From Bacillota bacterium (lineage in GTDB: Bacteria > Bacillota > Bacilli > Paenibacillales > Paenibacillaceae): a DNA stretch of 57,711 bases. The notes under the pieces were generated by a model, which ran no database searches, was not told the origin of the DNA, and was given only the letters and a program-made list of their open reading frames with translations. The position numbers and the translations under genes were made by a program. Below, piece by piece: positions 7,933 to 17,449 of the stretch. The stretch lies in contig JAEWPC010000074.1 in assembly GCA_023460795.1 (NCBI GenBank), forward strand, positions 1-57,711, written 5' to 3'. How positions within the stretch are numbered: the stretch's first letter is position 1; the number at the start of each line of letters is the position of its first letter.

Positions 7933-9045
7933 TTACGCATCCAGCGTATGGTATTTCAAGCCTTGCGGCAGACGCTCCGGACGATCGATCGTCGATTGCA
8001 GTTCCACGTGGCGTCCTGCTTCCGACGCCTCGAAGATACCGAGAGAGATATCAAGCACGTGCCTGGCAAGCCGCCCGCTTGCGCGGTTCGTCCTGCCTAG
8101 CTGAATCGCGTACGCCATGTCCGCGACGCCCGTGCCCCTGCCTTCTTCCGCGTTCGGATAAGCGAGCGGAACTTCCTTCTTCTCTCCATGCGCGGTATGG
8201 ATGAACACCTGGCCTCCGAAGAAATTGGCGTCGGGGACGTACAGAATGCCCTCCGTTCCGTACACCTCCATGCGAGGAAAATAACCGAATGCTTCTTTCG
8301 CCGCCTGCACCGTCGCCACGACGCCGCTGCGGAAATCCAGCACCGCGGAGACGTTCGTCGGCGCCTCCACCGGCACCTTGTGCCTGAAGGCGTGGGATTT
8401 CGGATTCGTGACGACGATCTCGCGATGGAGCTGCGCGGCGGAGCCGGATACTCTGCGAACCGGACCGAGCAAGGCGATCAATGCCGTTAAATAATACGGC
8501 CCCATATCCATGATCGGATCCCCGCCGAGCTTAAGGAAGTTCTGGAAGTTCGGATGCATGCCGCCCGCGGCATTGCCCATGATGATGTTGGCGCTTGCCG
8601 CGTAAGGGGTGCCGATCCAGCCGTCGTCGATCAGCTTCGCGCACGTCTGAATGCCCGCCCCAAGGAACGTATCCGGCGCGCAGCCGACGAGCAGTCCCTT
8701 TGCTTCCGCCAGCGCAAGCACCTCGTCCGCCTCCTCGCGATTCAGCGCGAAAGGCTTCTCGGTATAGACATGCTTGCCCGCTTGAAGCGCGCGAAGGTTC
8801 AGCGAAGCGTGAGCCGACGGCGCGGTCAGGTTGACGACGATCTCGATCTCGGGATCGCCAAGCAGCTGCTCTACCGTGTATACGTTCGGAATATTGAACT
8901 GCTCCGCCTTAAGCCGGGCCGATTCCGGCATCATGTCCGCAACCGCGGTCACCTCGACGATCGAATCGAACATGCCGGTCAAGTTGGTCAAATATACGCC
9001 GCTGATCATTCCCGTTCCGATGACGCCTACCTTCACTCTGCGCAT
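7933..9045 (-). CDS. Gfo/Idh/MocA family oxidoreductase
   Basis: This 370-residue NAD(P)-dependent dehydrogenase has a Rossmann fingerprint at the N-terminus (VGVIGTGMIS), the EKPFAL motif (about 95) with the conserved Lys, and a C-terminal alpha/beta substrate domain with GGDPIMDMGPYYLTAL (about 175). It is first in a two-gene unit with the sugar isomerase/epimerase. Together they probably oxidise and isomerise a sugar or cyclitol. No transporter is adjacent, so the source of the substrate is unclear. Confidence 0.87.
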   Translation of the reverse strand: MRRVKVGVIGTGMISGVYLTNLTGMFDSIVEVTAVADMMPESARLKAEQFNIPNVYTVEQLLGDPEIEIVVNLTAPSAHASLNLRALQAGKHVYTEKPFALNREEADEVLALAEAKGLLVGCAPDTFLGAGIQTCAKLIDDGWIGTPYAASANIIMGNAAGGMHPNFQNFLKLGGDPIMDMGPYYLTALIALLGPVRRVSGSAAQLHREIVVTNPKSHAFRHKVPVEAPTNVSAVLDFRSGVVATVQAAKEAFGYFPRMEVYGTEGILYVPDANFFGGQVFIHTAHGEKKEVPLAYPNAEEGRGTGVADMAYAIQLGRTNRASGRLARHVLDISLGIFEASEAGRHVELQSTIDRPERLPQGLKYHTLDA

Positions 9046-9082
9046 GCGTTAACATCCTCTCTCTATTGAATAGATCAACGAC

Positions 9083-9106
9083 AAAAAACAGGCGCTTCCG
9101 GCCTGT
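9083..9106 (-). terminator. Rho-independent terminator after the phosphotransferase gene
   Basis: ACAGGC-7 nt-GCCTGT followed on the minus strand by a six-T run, 3 bp past the stop. Confidence 0.8.
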
Positions 9107-9109
9107 CCG

Positions 9110-10015
9110 CTATCGTTGTAGAAGCTGACGAAAGATACCCGCCGTCTCTTCGGCTTGACTTCGAAGCTGCGCATGCGTCCATACGCCCTCCGGCTCAGCT
9201 AAATCGCTATGGATAAGTTTCAACATCCATAGCGAGAATACGGCTGCGAACAGCTTATATTCCGCAAGGAATATTCGCCGATCGAGCTTGATACCTAGTT
9301 TATCGGTTTCCAGCAGGTAATCTTGCAGCAGCGCGTCCCGCCACTTAAGCTCGGTCTTGCGGGGATATACCGGATGGGTAAGATCGATAAGATGGTACAA
9401 ATCCCAATGCCGCATATTCAGATGGGCATGCTCCCAATCGATGACGTACAACCGTCCGTTCGCGAACGCATAGTTGCCGACATGCAAATCGCCATGGCAG
9501 AAGACGAGCTCGTCCGACAGACTTCTCCGTTCAAGATCCGAATAAAGCTCATCTAGCTTACGAAAATCAATATCGTAACGGGAAGCGACAGCCGTGCATA
9601 GCTCACGCTCCGATAGGAGTTCGCCGGCGACCGCTTGGTACGAAGGTTTGAGCCCTTGTAACGGAACGCGGCCCGCATGCTCCAAGCTCGCGCTATGCCA
9701 ACGGGCTGCGGCTTGGACGACCGCTCGCGCCGTCTCCAAGTCGTATTCATGTCTCAAGCTGCCTAAATCCTCGAACCAAAGCCAGCTTGAACGCTCGTCA
9801 ACCGTCCCGCCTTTCGTTAGAGGATCTGCCAACAAACGCGGATAAATAGGCGGCAGTTCGCAAAGCAGGTTCTCGTAAATCCATTGCTCGCGAGAATCCG
9901 GCGATCGGGGCTTGCGGATGTAGCTTCGTCCATCGTCGCTTCGAATTCGCGATACGATTCCTCCGCCCATCGCCGTGTAGATCGCTTCCTCGCGCCAGCT
10001 TGCGGGCAATCGCAA
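9110..10015 (-). CDS. APH-type phosphotransferase
   Basis: This 301-residue kinase-fold protein of the aminoglycoside phosphotransferase/choline kinase superfamily has the catalytic loop HGDLHVGN (about 175) and the metal-binding DWE (about 190, VIDWEHAH). Both match the Brenner motif and the DFG equivalent. The start is TTG after GAGGGGG. It stands alone with its own terminator. Such genes in bacilli include spore-coat-associated CotS-like kinases and sugar or antibiotic kinases, and the sequence does not say which. A resistance role is not indicated by context. Confidence 0.8.
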   Translation of the reverse strand: MRLPASWREEAIYTAMGGGIVSRIRSDDGRSYIRKPRSPDSREQWIYENLLCELPPIYPRLLADPLTKGGTVDERSSWLWFEDLGSLRHEYDLETARAVVQAAARWHSASLEHAGRVPLQGLKPSYQAVAGELLSERELCTAVASRYDIDFRKLDELYSDLERRSLSDELVFCHGDLHVGNYAFANGRLYVIDWEHAHLNMRHWDLYHLIDLTHPVYPRKTELKWRDALLQDYLLETDKLGIKLDRRIFLAEYKLFAAVFSLWMLKLIHSDLAEPEGVWTHAQLRSQAEETAGIFRQLLQR

Positions 10016-10055
10016 GGCTTGTCCCCCTCAAGGTTCATCAGATGCGATCATTGTA

Positions 10056-11135
10056 TCATAGCGACCGATAATCCCGCGCCATAATGTTTTTCACGTGGCT
10101 GGGCCATTTCGAATTGGCCGGGCAATACTTTTTGGCGATCCGCTCCACCGTCGTGTACCCTTTATCCACGTACTTTTCCGCGATAAGTTGTCCGAACATA
10201 CGGACGCAGTCCGCCTTCGTATCGAAGCTTAGCGCCTTGTTGAAGGCATCGCCGGCGATCGCGTTAAGCCCGAACAGATTGTTCTTGCGCTTGGCGAGCC
10301 TGCTCTCTCCGTTACCGCTCTCGAGCTTCATGACCGCGATCGTGAAATAGGCGTTAATGCCGTATTCGTCTTCGATTTCGAGGATCGCTTCCTCCAGCCC
10401 ATGATTCGCCAAGTCCGTGCCCTCCAGAATCTCGCCGATATCGTCCTCCGTCAGGCCCGAGTCGGACATTACGGTAGAAGTAGGTTTCTTGGGCTCGCCG
10501 GCCTCTTCCTCTCGATCGTTCTCTACGCTCTGGCTTGCTGGGTTGTTCTCGGCCGGCAAAGACGCGATTTTGACGATATCGTCTTTCAGCTGTCTCGCAT
10601 AACCGCCGTGCACGTATCCGCCGTCCTTCAGCTTCAGCCATCCGTTATCGGTCTGGAGCAGCACCTCGATAATCGTGCCTTGGGCGAGCACGTTTACGAT
10701 TTTCGCTTTCGGATAAGGTTGTGCCCTTACGTTAAGATAATAAGCCGTCGTTTCGTATGTATGCATTTTGACTTCTTCCTGGATGGCCGGATCGCTTGGC
10801 GCCTCGCTTGGGGCTGCGATTGGGGCCTCACTTGAGGCTTCGCTTGCTGATGCTGATATCGTCGGTGTGGGCGCCAGCTTCGGCGCGGGCTGCGGGGGAA
10901 TCGTTATCGGCGGTGATGTAGTGAACGCGCTTAAGCGATTGACGTTCGGCACGCGGGCATACGTATTCGGAGCTGTCGTCGGAACCGTATTGCCGGTAAC
11001 CGCGGGTGCGTTCGAATGAGGCTCTGAAGCGGCGCTCGCGTGATTAAAGATCGAAGATACGAGATAGAAGCCTAGACACAAAAGCAAAATGCCGCTTATG
11101 AAATAGGCCAGCCATTGACGGTGTTCATGGTGCAA
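10056..11135 (-). CDS. Membrane-anchored SH3b / glucosaminidase-domain protein
   Basis: This protein of about 359 residues has one N-terminal membrane helix (WLAYFISGILLLCLGFYLV) and a long Pro/Ser/Thr/Ala-rich linker to about 120. Next come a bacterial SH3 domain (YLNVRAQPYPKAKIVNVLAQG to YVHGGYA) and an acidic linker. A C-terminal lysozyme-like glucosaminidase domain (about 260-355) carries the catalytic Glu likely in AVMKLESGNGESRLA and NNLFGLNA. Probable role: cleavage of GlcNAc-MurNAc bonds in peptidoglycan outside the membrane. A TTG start at 11135 has the better RBS spacing (AGAGGTGG); a GTG three codons upstream is possible. Confidence 0.85.
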   Translation of the reverse strand: MHHEHRQWLAYFISGILLLCLGFYLVSSIFNHASAASEPHSNAPAVTGNTVPTTAPNTYARVPNVNRLSAFTTSPPITIPPQPAPKLAPTPTISASASEASSEAPIAAPSEAPSDPAIQEEVKMHTYETTAYYLNVRAQPYPKAKIVNVLAQGTIIEVLLQTDNGWLKLKDGGYVHGGYARQLKDDIVKIASLPAENNPASQSVENDREEEAGEPKKPTSTVMSDSGLTEDDIGEILEGTDLANHGLEEAILEIEDEYGINAYFTIAVMKLESGNGESRLAKRKNNLFGLNAIAGDAFNKALSFDTKADCVRMFGQLIAEKYVDKGYTTVERIAKKYCPANSKWPSHVKNIMARDYRSL

Positions 11136-11171
11136 TCCAACCACCTCTTCGCTTTAAGGTTACAAAGATTG

Positions 11172-11200
11172 TACCTAGAAGCGAATGAAAAGCTTGTCAA
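11172..11200 (-). promoter_or_regulatory. Candidate promoter of the glucosaminidase gene
   Basis: TTGACA (11195-11200), 17 bp, then TAGGTA (11172-11177) on the minus strand. The -10 is poor, and a better TACAAT lies at 21 bp. Confidence 0.4.
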
Positions 11201-11241
11201 ACGGTCTGAGGCGAACTTCTGTTAATTTGTCATATTGCCAT

Positions 11242-11263
11242 AAAAAAACCGCGCAGAGCGCGG
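11242..11263 (-). terminator. Rho-independent terminator after the PH-domain gene
   Basis: CCGCGC-AGA-GCGCGG followed on the minus strand by a seven-T run. Confidence 0.85.
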
Positions 11264-11324
11264 ATTGGACGTAAAATGATTGTGCGATTATGTCGCCGAT
11301 TTCGCAGATTAGAAAGATTAGAGA

Positions 11325-11675
11325 CTAAGATTGCACTTCGGTCAGCTCCATGGCGCGGTTCTTCAGACGGGAAGCTTCGGCGGTCTGGCTGATCAAATCC
11401 GATATGACGACGCTGTCGCGAATGTTCTTAAGCGTATAAGTCGGCGAGCTGGTGTCCGTGGATAGGATCGTAATATCGCCGAATTTAAGCATTCGTTCGA
11501 GGAGGTTCCGCTTCAGCGAGATGTCCCGAATACGATACAGCTGGATTTCCTCGCGCCGCTTCGTGAAGAGGCCCCTCTCGACGATCAGTCGGCGATCCGT
11601 GAGCTGATAACGGGTAAAGGTAGGAATCCCATAGTTGAACGGCTTGCCTTCCCATAACGTGTTCTCGGCCTGCAT
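11325..11675 (-). CDS. Bacterial PH domain (bPH2, YdbS/YdbT-like) protein
   Basis: This 116-residue protein consists almost entirely of a bPH2 domain (YQLTDRRLIVERGLFTKRREEIQLYRIRDISLKRNLLERMLKFGDI). The usual membrane helices of YdbS/YdbT are absent, so it is a stand-alone soluble version. The start at the second Met gives normal spacing to GGGAGAG. It is the last gene before a terminator, 37 bp after the small coiled-coil gene. Function is unknown; family members have been linked to envelope-stress and toxin tolerance. Confidence 0.75.
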   Translation of the reverse strand: MQAENTLWEGKPFNYGIPTFTRYQLTDRRLIVERGLFTKRREEIQLYRIRDISLKRNLLERMLKFGDITILSTDTSSPTYTLKNIRDSVVISDLISQTAEASRLKNRAMELTEVQS

Positions 11676-11712
11676 CCTTCGCATCTCTCCCTAAGAATGG
11701 ATCAATTCCCTT

Positions 11713-12033
11713 CTATTGTACATGAGGTTGCGAAATCGGCATATCCCTAAATGTATTTCGTCCCTTGACCTTCGAATGCTCGAGCAAATAAGCGAAATCG
11801 TTCTCGTTGCGCTTCTGCTCCGCCAGGCGCGTTGCCTCCGCTTCGGCTCGCTTCGCCTCTTGCTTCGCGGCTTCCTCCTGCTTCAGCAGCTCGGTCTGCT
11901 GCTTCAGCTTGGCGATCGTATCCGCGCCTAGCAGATCCCGCAAGGTGGCCGGTTTATCGGCCGAATTCGTAGTCGTGGACGGGTTCGTATTCGCGTTCGT
12001 CCGTCGGCTGGACGCTTTCTTCTTGTTGCTCAT
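11713..12033 (-). CDS. Small coiled-coil protein, DUF3886/YqkE-like
   Basis: This 106-residue protein starts with a basic, Asn/Thr-rich segment. ATLRDLLGADTIAKLKQQTELLKQEE and a Lys/Glu/Ala-rich coiled coil (about 45-75) follow, then FAYLLEHSKVKGRNTF. The order of LRDLL, the charged helix and FxxLLexS resembles B. subtilis YqkE (DUF3886). It has AAGGAG at proper spacing but begins 80 bp inside the 3' end of the GDPD gene. Function unknown. Confidence 0.7.
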   Translation of the reverse strand: MSNKKKASSRRTNANTNPSTTTNSADKPATLRDLLGADTIAKLKQQTELLKQEEAAKQEAKRAEAEATRLAEQKRNENDFAYLLEHSKVKGRNTFRDMPISQPHVQ

Positions 12034-12940
12034 CGAGGGGTTCTCTCCTTATTCGTTCCATCGTTAATATCCGTTGCAGGCGATCGGGGTAGTCGGTATG
12101 GATCCCGTCGACTCCCCAACTCGCGGTTGTATCCATGTCGCTTGGTTCGTTGATCGTGTACGGGATGACGGATAGGCCCGCCGCCTTCGCCTTTCGCACG
12201 TAATCTTCGGTGATTTTATTGTACGTGACGCCGATCCCGTTTGCATATTTTTTTATTTCTTTAAGCTTCGCTCGCGAAATCGTCGAAGGGTGATTGTACC
12301 AGAGCAACTGATAAAGCTGAACTTTCGGAGCAAGCTTTCGCAGCTTTCTCAGGCTTTTCCTGCTGAACGATTGGAAGGCGACGCGATCGGCAAGGCCGTA
12401 TTGCTCCACCAATGCCCACGTTTTCTCCTCGAGTCCCGGATTGTCCGCGGGCGACTTCGTCTCGAGCAAATAACCCGTTCGGTTGCCGAACGTCTCGAAC
12501 ACATCGCGCAGCAACGGTACTTTCTCGCCCGTATACTCCTCGCGAGCGTAAGCGGGATACTTCGCGTTGAACCAGGAACCGGCATCCAGCGTCTGCACGT
12601 CGGACAGCGTCAATCGCCGGATTTCGCCTTTGCCGTTCGTCGTCCGGTTAACCGAACCGTCGTGCATAATGACGATTTCTCCATCCTTCGTAAGCTGCAA
12701 GTCGAGCTCTATGAAATCGGCTTTCATCCGGACGGCTAATCGAAAAGCCGATAGCGTGTTCTCCGGCGCGTAACCCGACGCGCCGCGATGCGCGATCGTC
12801 AGCGGCGTCAAGTCATCGGCCGCGGCTTCGCCGGTTGCGATAAGAGTCCTGTCGGTCAACGGTATTGGAATCGCGAATAGAATGATGCCTAATAACGCTA
12901 GCGCGAGCTTGATCCCTAATCTCGTTCTCTCCTTGTTCAT
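11954..12940 (-). CDS. Glycerophosphodiester phosphodiesterase, secreted or membrane-anchored
   Basis: This 328-residue protein carries an N-terminal hydrophobic segment (LGIKLALALLGIILFAIPI). The GDPD TIM barrel follows with HRGASGYAPENT (catalytic His), IELDLQLTKDGEIVIMHD (metal Glu and Asp, second His), LLETKSP and a late GVDGIHTDYP. It hydrolyses glycerophosphodiesters to glycerol-3-phosphate and an alcohol, probably at the outer face of the membrane. I chose the Met after AGGAGG rather than one 12 codons upstream. The last 26 residues form an acidic tail whose coding region overlaps the next gene by 80 bp. Confidence 0.88.
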   Translation of the reverse strand: MNKERTRLGIKLALALLGIILFAIPIPLTDRTLIATGEAAADDLTPLTIAHRGASGYAPENTLSAFRLAVRMKADFIELDLQLTKDGEIVIMHDGSVNRTTNGKGEIRRLTLSDVQTLDAGSWFNAKYPAYAREEYTGEKVPLLRDVFETFGNRTGYLLETKSPADNPGLEEKTWALVEQYGLADRVAFQSFSRKSLRKLRKLAPKVQLYQLLWYNHPSTISRAKLKEIKKYANGIGVTYNKITEDYVRKAKAAGLSVIPYTINEPSDMDTTASWGVDGIHTDYPDRLQRILTMERIRREPLDEQQEESVQPTDEREYEPVHDYEFGR

Positions 12941-12988
12941 GCTGCAGCCCGCCTCCTGTTGCGTTATGCCGTTCATACGCTTGGGTAG

Positions 12989-15900
12989 TTATTGAGACCA
13001 TACGACGATCGTCTGCTGCTGCCTTTCCGCGCCTAGGCTCACTAGCGCTTGCCCGAAATCGGTGTCCATGACGGGTTTGCCGTTCCAACGCTCGACCGTT
13101 ATCTTGACCAGCTTCTGTCTGCGAATGATCGTTCGGAACGCCTGCAGAAGCAGGTCCGCCCGGCGTTCGGTCGATAGGTCGGAATCGCCCCCCTCGTTCG
13201 CATCGTCCGCAGCCAAGGAGAACACTTTCCTGCCCCGGCCTTCGATCCAATACAGCCACCTGTCGCCTTGCAGCAATAAATAGTTGCCGGCATTGCGGGC
13301 AAAACTTGCGTATTCGACGTTCTTCGGCCAATCGATCATCCAGCCATACGGGTTCGCGGGATCGGCGGCGCACAGCACCGTCGTTGCCTGCTGTTGCAGC
13401 TCGGGGAACGGCAGCCTGACGGCGACGCTCATCTCTCTCGTCGTGAATTGCAGCGAGGACATCCCGCCGATGAACGTACCGCGCGTCAGCACGCCCCACT
13501 CCTCTAACCGCTTGAGCGCCGGGTAAAGCTCGTCCCAGCCGAACGGCGCCGTTCGGGCGACCAAATCCTTGTTGATCAATCCGTATACGTTCAACAGATG
13601 ATGCGCCCAGGATAGCAGCGGCGATGAGGTCGTGTCCCCAGGCTCCTGCGGCTCGGCTAGCGAGCTCGTCGCGTACCATCGCCCAAGTCCTGAGCCCGCC
13701 CGCGCCCAATTCGCTTGTTTAGCGTTCGCTTGCAGCCGCAACGGCGCGAACTGGTCGTTAGAGACGCGGCCTTCCCAGACGAGCTCGAGCAAGTCTTGAA
13801 GCAGCTCCGTCGGAGTCTTGTCCATCTCGCGGCTTAGCTTGGTCAAGAAGCTGGCTCCGCCCTCCTCCAGTCGCCGCAGCAGCTCCGTATGCTTGGTCGG
13901 ATACGCGTTCTCCTCCGCGGCCTGCCGAAGGAACGGCAAGTACAGCGGTTTGGAATCCGTCAGGAAGAAAGCGATCTTGCCTTCTTTCTCGTCCGCGTCC
14001 TTGCGACCGAGCCACAGCACTTCGCCCGAAGCGCATAGGAGATCCAGATCTTCTTTGCGATAAGGCGCAACTCGAGTCGGGAACACGACGGACTCCCATA
14101 GGCTCAGCGGCATATACAGCCCTTGCAGCCGCTCGATGACGGCGCGAAGCCCTTCGCTCCCTTGCTTCTGCGCGCCTTGCAGCGCGTGCTGCATGAACGC
14201 GATTCGGCCGCACCAGCGCACCGGATCGACGGGCTCGGCACGGTCGCGCGCATGCTTGATCGACAACCGGACGATTCGCGACGCCACGTTGACGCTGGAC
14301 CAGATTCGTTCCTCGTCGCTGGCGGCATGAGGCGCTCGTTCGATCAAACGTTGCTCCAGCATCGAATCTACGGCGCGTTCCGCCAGCTCTCTCGTCAGCT
14401 TCGGGTAACGTTCGCACAGCTCCTCTTCCGTGAAGGAGATCACATGCTCGGCATAACGTCCAAGCACGAACGCGAGGGACGAAGGATCGTTCGGGAATCC
14501 TGCGTATACGTCCTGCTCGTCCGCGCGAATCCATCGGAATTCGCCGTCGCCCGTCAGATCGATCGGAACGGCTCTTCCAGATTGTTGCAATCGCGATAGC
14601 CACGCCATCGTCCGATCGCCTGCCAGCTTCGTCAGCTCGCCTGCCGTCAAGTCGCCTCGCCGCTTCAACAAATCGGCCAGCTCATCGGCATTGTCCGGCT
14701 TCCTATCCGGTTCGTTGATACGGCGCGACTCCTCCGCGAGCGCATCCCTGCCGATCGCTTCTTGCATCGCTTCGGAACCGAACAGCTGCCCGGCCAGCTC
14801 TTTGCTCACGTTCAATAGCTGTAGCTGGATCGTCTCGTCGACGCCGTCGCCCTCGTATAACCGCATGTTCACGTAATCCGCCAGGAATTGCGCCGCCAGC
14901 GGAGACGGATACGGCGTCTCCCTGACGATCCACTGTACGCGTCCTTCCGTTAGCGACGCCAGCAGTTGCTTGAGCTCCGTTAGTCCTAAATAGTTATGAA
15001 GACATTCCGCCATCGCTTCGCGCAAATACGGAAACTCCGCGGCATACGGCAGCGAGTTGCGCAGCAGCTCTTCTCCGCGCAGCCGCTTCTGCCACATCGG
15101 CGTGCGCGTGAAGCTGCGGGACAATAGCAGCGACGTCTCCGCGATGCGGCGGAACGAGATCGCCAGCAGCGGCGATCCGGTAATCGCTTCGACGAGCAGC
15201 TCCTCGACGTTCGACGGCGTCACTTGGTAGAGCGCCTGCATCCAAGACGGGTCCCATTCCGGCAGCACGAATTCGATGCCGTTATCTTTGGCGTTGCCAT
15301 AGACGCGATAAGGCAACAGCTTCTCGAATTGCCGTTCGATCGCCAGCAGCCATGCCCGATTCACTTTGCGTCCGCAATGATTGTGCAGAATAACATGCGT
15401 CTGGTTCATGACGTCGCGATAATGCTCGATCACGAGATTCCGGTCCGTCGGCAGCCCGCAGGCGTGATGCTGAGCTCGTATCACGCCTATGAGAGCTTCG
15501 GCGGATAATCGATCCAGTCCGTATTCCGCGGCCAGCCAATTGCAGATCGCATCGTCTAAGCTCGTATTCTCGTTGCTCCCGGTAGAATCGTCCGACATTC
15601 CGAGCCGGCTTGCCAACTCGCGAATGAACGCGCCGATCCGCTCTCCCATCTCGTAGGACCGACTGCCCGATTCGTTGCGCCAGAACGGCACCTCGCTGAA
15701 CCGATTGCCCGCCTCGGAGACGTACACGCGATCGTTGCCGATTTCGCGGATCATCCAGGCGCTCGTTCCGAGCAGGAAGACGTCGCCGACTCTGCTCTCG
15801 TGGATGAATTCTTCGTCCAGTTCGCCCAGATGGACGCGGCTGTCCAGATGATGGACCGGATAAGCGCCGCTTTGCGGAATCGTGCCCGCCCCGGTCACCG

Positions 15901-17380
15901 CCGCCATAAGCGTGTTGCTTCTTGCGCTGATAACGCCGGTGTCCCTGTTCCATTCGACAAGCGGTCTTACGAACGGATAGAAACCCGCCAGCACGCCGAG
16001 CGCTCGTTCGAATTCCGTCCTAGTGATTTGGCGATAGCTGTCGCTTCCGCGAACGAGACGGAACAGCTCCCCGGTTTGCCAATCGTCGGAAGCGGCGGCC
16101 GCGACGATATGCTGCGATAGCACGTCGAGCGGCTGCTCGGGTATGCGGATGTCTTCGATCTCGCGATTAGCGATAAGCTTGCTTAATACGGCGATCTCTG
16201 GGAGCGCCGTCTTCTGCCGGGCGATCAGCAAGCCTCGGCTCGCTTCGCCGACGCCGTGTCCCGCTCGCCCGATACGCTGAATGCCGCGAGCGGCTTCCTG
16301 CGGAGAGTCGATCTGAATGACGAGATCGATATGCCCGACGTCAATGCCGAGCTCAAGCGAAGACGTAGCGACGATGCATCGCAGCTCGCCCGCTTTGAGC
16401 AGCCGTTCGACCTCCAGGCGACGTTCCTTCGAGATGCTGCCATGATGCGATCGCGCCATCTCGTATCCGACATGATCGTTCAATCGCAGGCACAGCCTCT
16501 CGCAAAGCCGCCTGCTGTTCACGAACAGCAGTACGGAGCGGCAGCCTTCCATCGCCTGCATGATCCGATCCAGCAGCGGCAGCCATACGCCTTCACGCGT
16601 CGCGGCGCTTCGGCTCATGTCGGGCATCGATACGGCGATCTGCATCTGTTTGCGCATGTCGCTCCGCACGATTGCGACGGGACGCGGATTCAACGAAGAA
16701 TGTGCATCTTCTTCCCATCCCCCAAGGAAAGCTGCGACACGTTCGATCGGCTGCTGCGTCGCGGATACGCCGATCCGTTGCGGCGACTTCCCGCACAAAT
16801 GCGTAAGCCTCTCCAGCGATAAGGACAGATGCGCTCCCCGCTTCGAGGCGGCAAGATCGTGGATTTCGTCTACGATCACTTGCTCCACCGTCTTCAGCAT
16901 GGCGCGGCCTTTATCCGAGATCAGCAGCAAGTAGAGCGATTCCGGGGTCGTAATGAGCAGCTCCGGCGGACGGCGCAGCATCGCGGCGCGCTTGCTCTGC
17001 GGCGTATCTCCCGTACGCACCTCGCATCGGATGCCGGGCCAATCCGCTTGCTGCTCGGCCGCACGCGAATCGAGCTGCTCCACGAAGCCGACGACGTGGT
17101 GGTGAATATCGTTATTAAGCGCTTTAAGCGGCGTTACGTACAAGACGCGAACGCCCCGAGGCGCGGAATCCTGCGTATTCGAATAGGCGAGCCGATCCAG
17201 GCAAGGCAACAGCGCCGCTAGCGTCTTGCCCGAGCCGGTAGGTGCGGCGATTAGCGTATGGTTGCCCGACCGGATCGCTTGCCAAGCTTCCAGTTGCACG
17301 TCGGTCGGCTCCCCGAACGTCTGCGCGAACCATTCGGACAGTACAGGGTGGAACGGTAACTTACTTTGCGATCTATCCAC
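12989..17380 (-). CDS. lhr: Large helicase-related protein Lhr (DEAD/DEAH helicase)
   Basis: This 1463-residue superfamily 2 helicase is full length for the long bacterial Lhr form. Visible in order: Walker A AAPTGSGKTLAAL (about 45), DEIHD (about 168) followed by RGAHLSLSLERL, SAT-type GVSATQQ, the second RecA domain with ATSSLELGIDVGHIDLV and motif VI QRIGRAGH (about 375). A winged-helix and beta-barrel Lhr core follows to about 870, then a long C-terminal extension. Lhr translocates 3' to 5' on single-stranded DNA and is linked to repair of alkylation or crosslinks in other bacteria. It sits 48 bp before the GDPD gene without a visible terminator. Confidence 0.93.
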   Translation of the reverse strand: MDRSQSKLPFHPVLSEWFAQTFGEPTDVQLEAWQAIRSGNHTLIAAPTGSGKTLAALLPCLDRLAYSNTQDSAPRGVRVLYVTPLKALNNDIHHHVVGFVEQLDSRAAEQQADWPGIRCEVRTGDTPQSKRAAMLRRPPELLITTPESLYLLLISDKGRAMLKTVEQVIVDEIHDLAASKRGAHLSLSLERLTHLCGKSPQRIGVSATQQPIERVAAFLGGWEEDAHSSLNPRPVAIVRSDMRKQMQIAVSMPDMSRSAATREGVWLPLLDRIMQAMEGCRSVLLFVNSRRLCERLCLRLNDHVGYEMARSHHGSISKERRLEVERLLKAGELRCIVATSSLELGIDVGHIDLVIQIDSPQEAARGIQRIGRAGHGVGEASRGLLIARQKTALPEIAVLSKLIANREIEDIRIPEQPLDVLSQHIVAAAASDDWQTGELFRLVRGSDSYRQITRTEFERALGVLAGFYPFVRPLVEWNRDTGVISARSNTLMAAVTGAGTIPQSGAYPVHHLDSRVHLGELDEEFIHESRVGDVFLLGTSAWMIREIGNDRVYVSEAGNRFSEVPFWRNESGSRSYEMGERIGAFIRELASRLGMSDDSTGSNENTSLDDAICNWLAAEYGLDRLSAEALIGVIRAQHHACGLPTDRNLVIEHYRDVMNQTHVILHNHCGRKVNRAWLLAIERQFEKLLPYRVYGNAKDNGIEFVLPEWDPSWMQALYQVTPSNVEELLVEAITGSPLLAISFRRIAETSLLLSRSFTRTPMWQKRLRGEELLRNSLPYAAEFPYLREAMAECLHNYLGLTELKQLLASLTEGRVQWIVRETPYPSPLAAQFLADYVNMRLYEGDGVDETIQLQLLNVSKELAGQLFGSEAMQEAIGRDALAEESRRINEPDRKPDNADELADLLKRRGDLTAGELTKLAGDRTMAWLSRLQQSGRAVPIDLTGDGEFRWIRADEQDVYAGFPNDPSSLAFVLGRYAEHVISFTEEELCERYPKLTRELAERAVDSMLEQRLIERAPHAASDEERIWSSVNVASRIVRLSIKHARDRAEPVDPVRWCGRIAFMQHALQGAQKQGSEGLRAVIERLQGLYMPLSLWESVVFPTRVAPYRKEDLDLLCASGEVLWLGRKDADEKEGKIAFFLTDSKPLYLPFLRQAAEENAYPTKHTELLRRLEEGGASFLTKLSREMDKTPTELLQDLLELVWEGRVSNDQFAPLRLQANAKQANWARAGSGLGRWYATSSLAEPQEPGDTTSSPLLSWAHHLLNVYGLINKDLVARTAPFGWDELYPALKRLEEWGVLTRGTFIGGMSSLQFTTREMSVAVRLPFPELQQQATTVLCAADPANPYGWMIDWPKNVEYASFARNAGNYLLLQGDRWLYWIEGRGRKVFSLAADDANEGGDSDLSTERRADLLLQAFRTIIRRQKLVKITVERWNGKPVMDTDFGQALVSLGAERQQQTIVVWSQ

Positions 17381-17449
17381 CGGAGCTTCCCTCCTATAGA
17401 AGGATTTCGTTAGGATGAAGTATTCGGTAGAGCACCCGGTTTTCCCTAC

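Noticed and set aside
9110..10015. Phosphotransferase as an antibiotic-resistance gene
   Set aside because: Only the general kinase motifs are present and nothing in context points to resistance or mobility.
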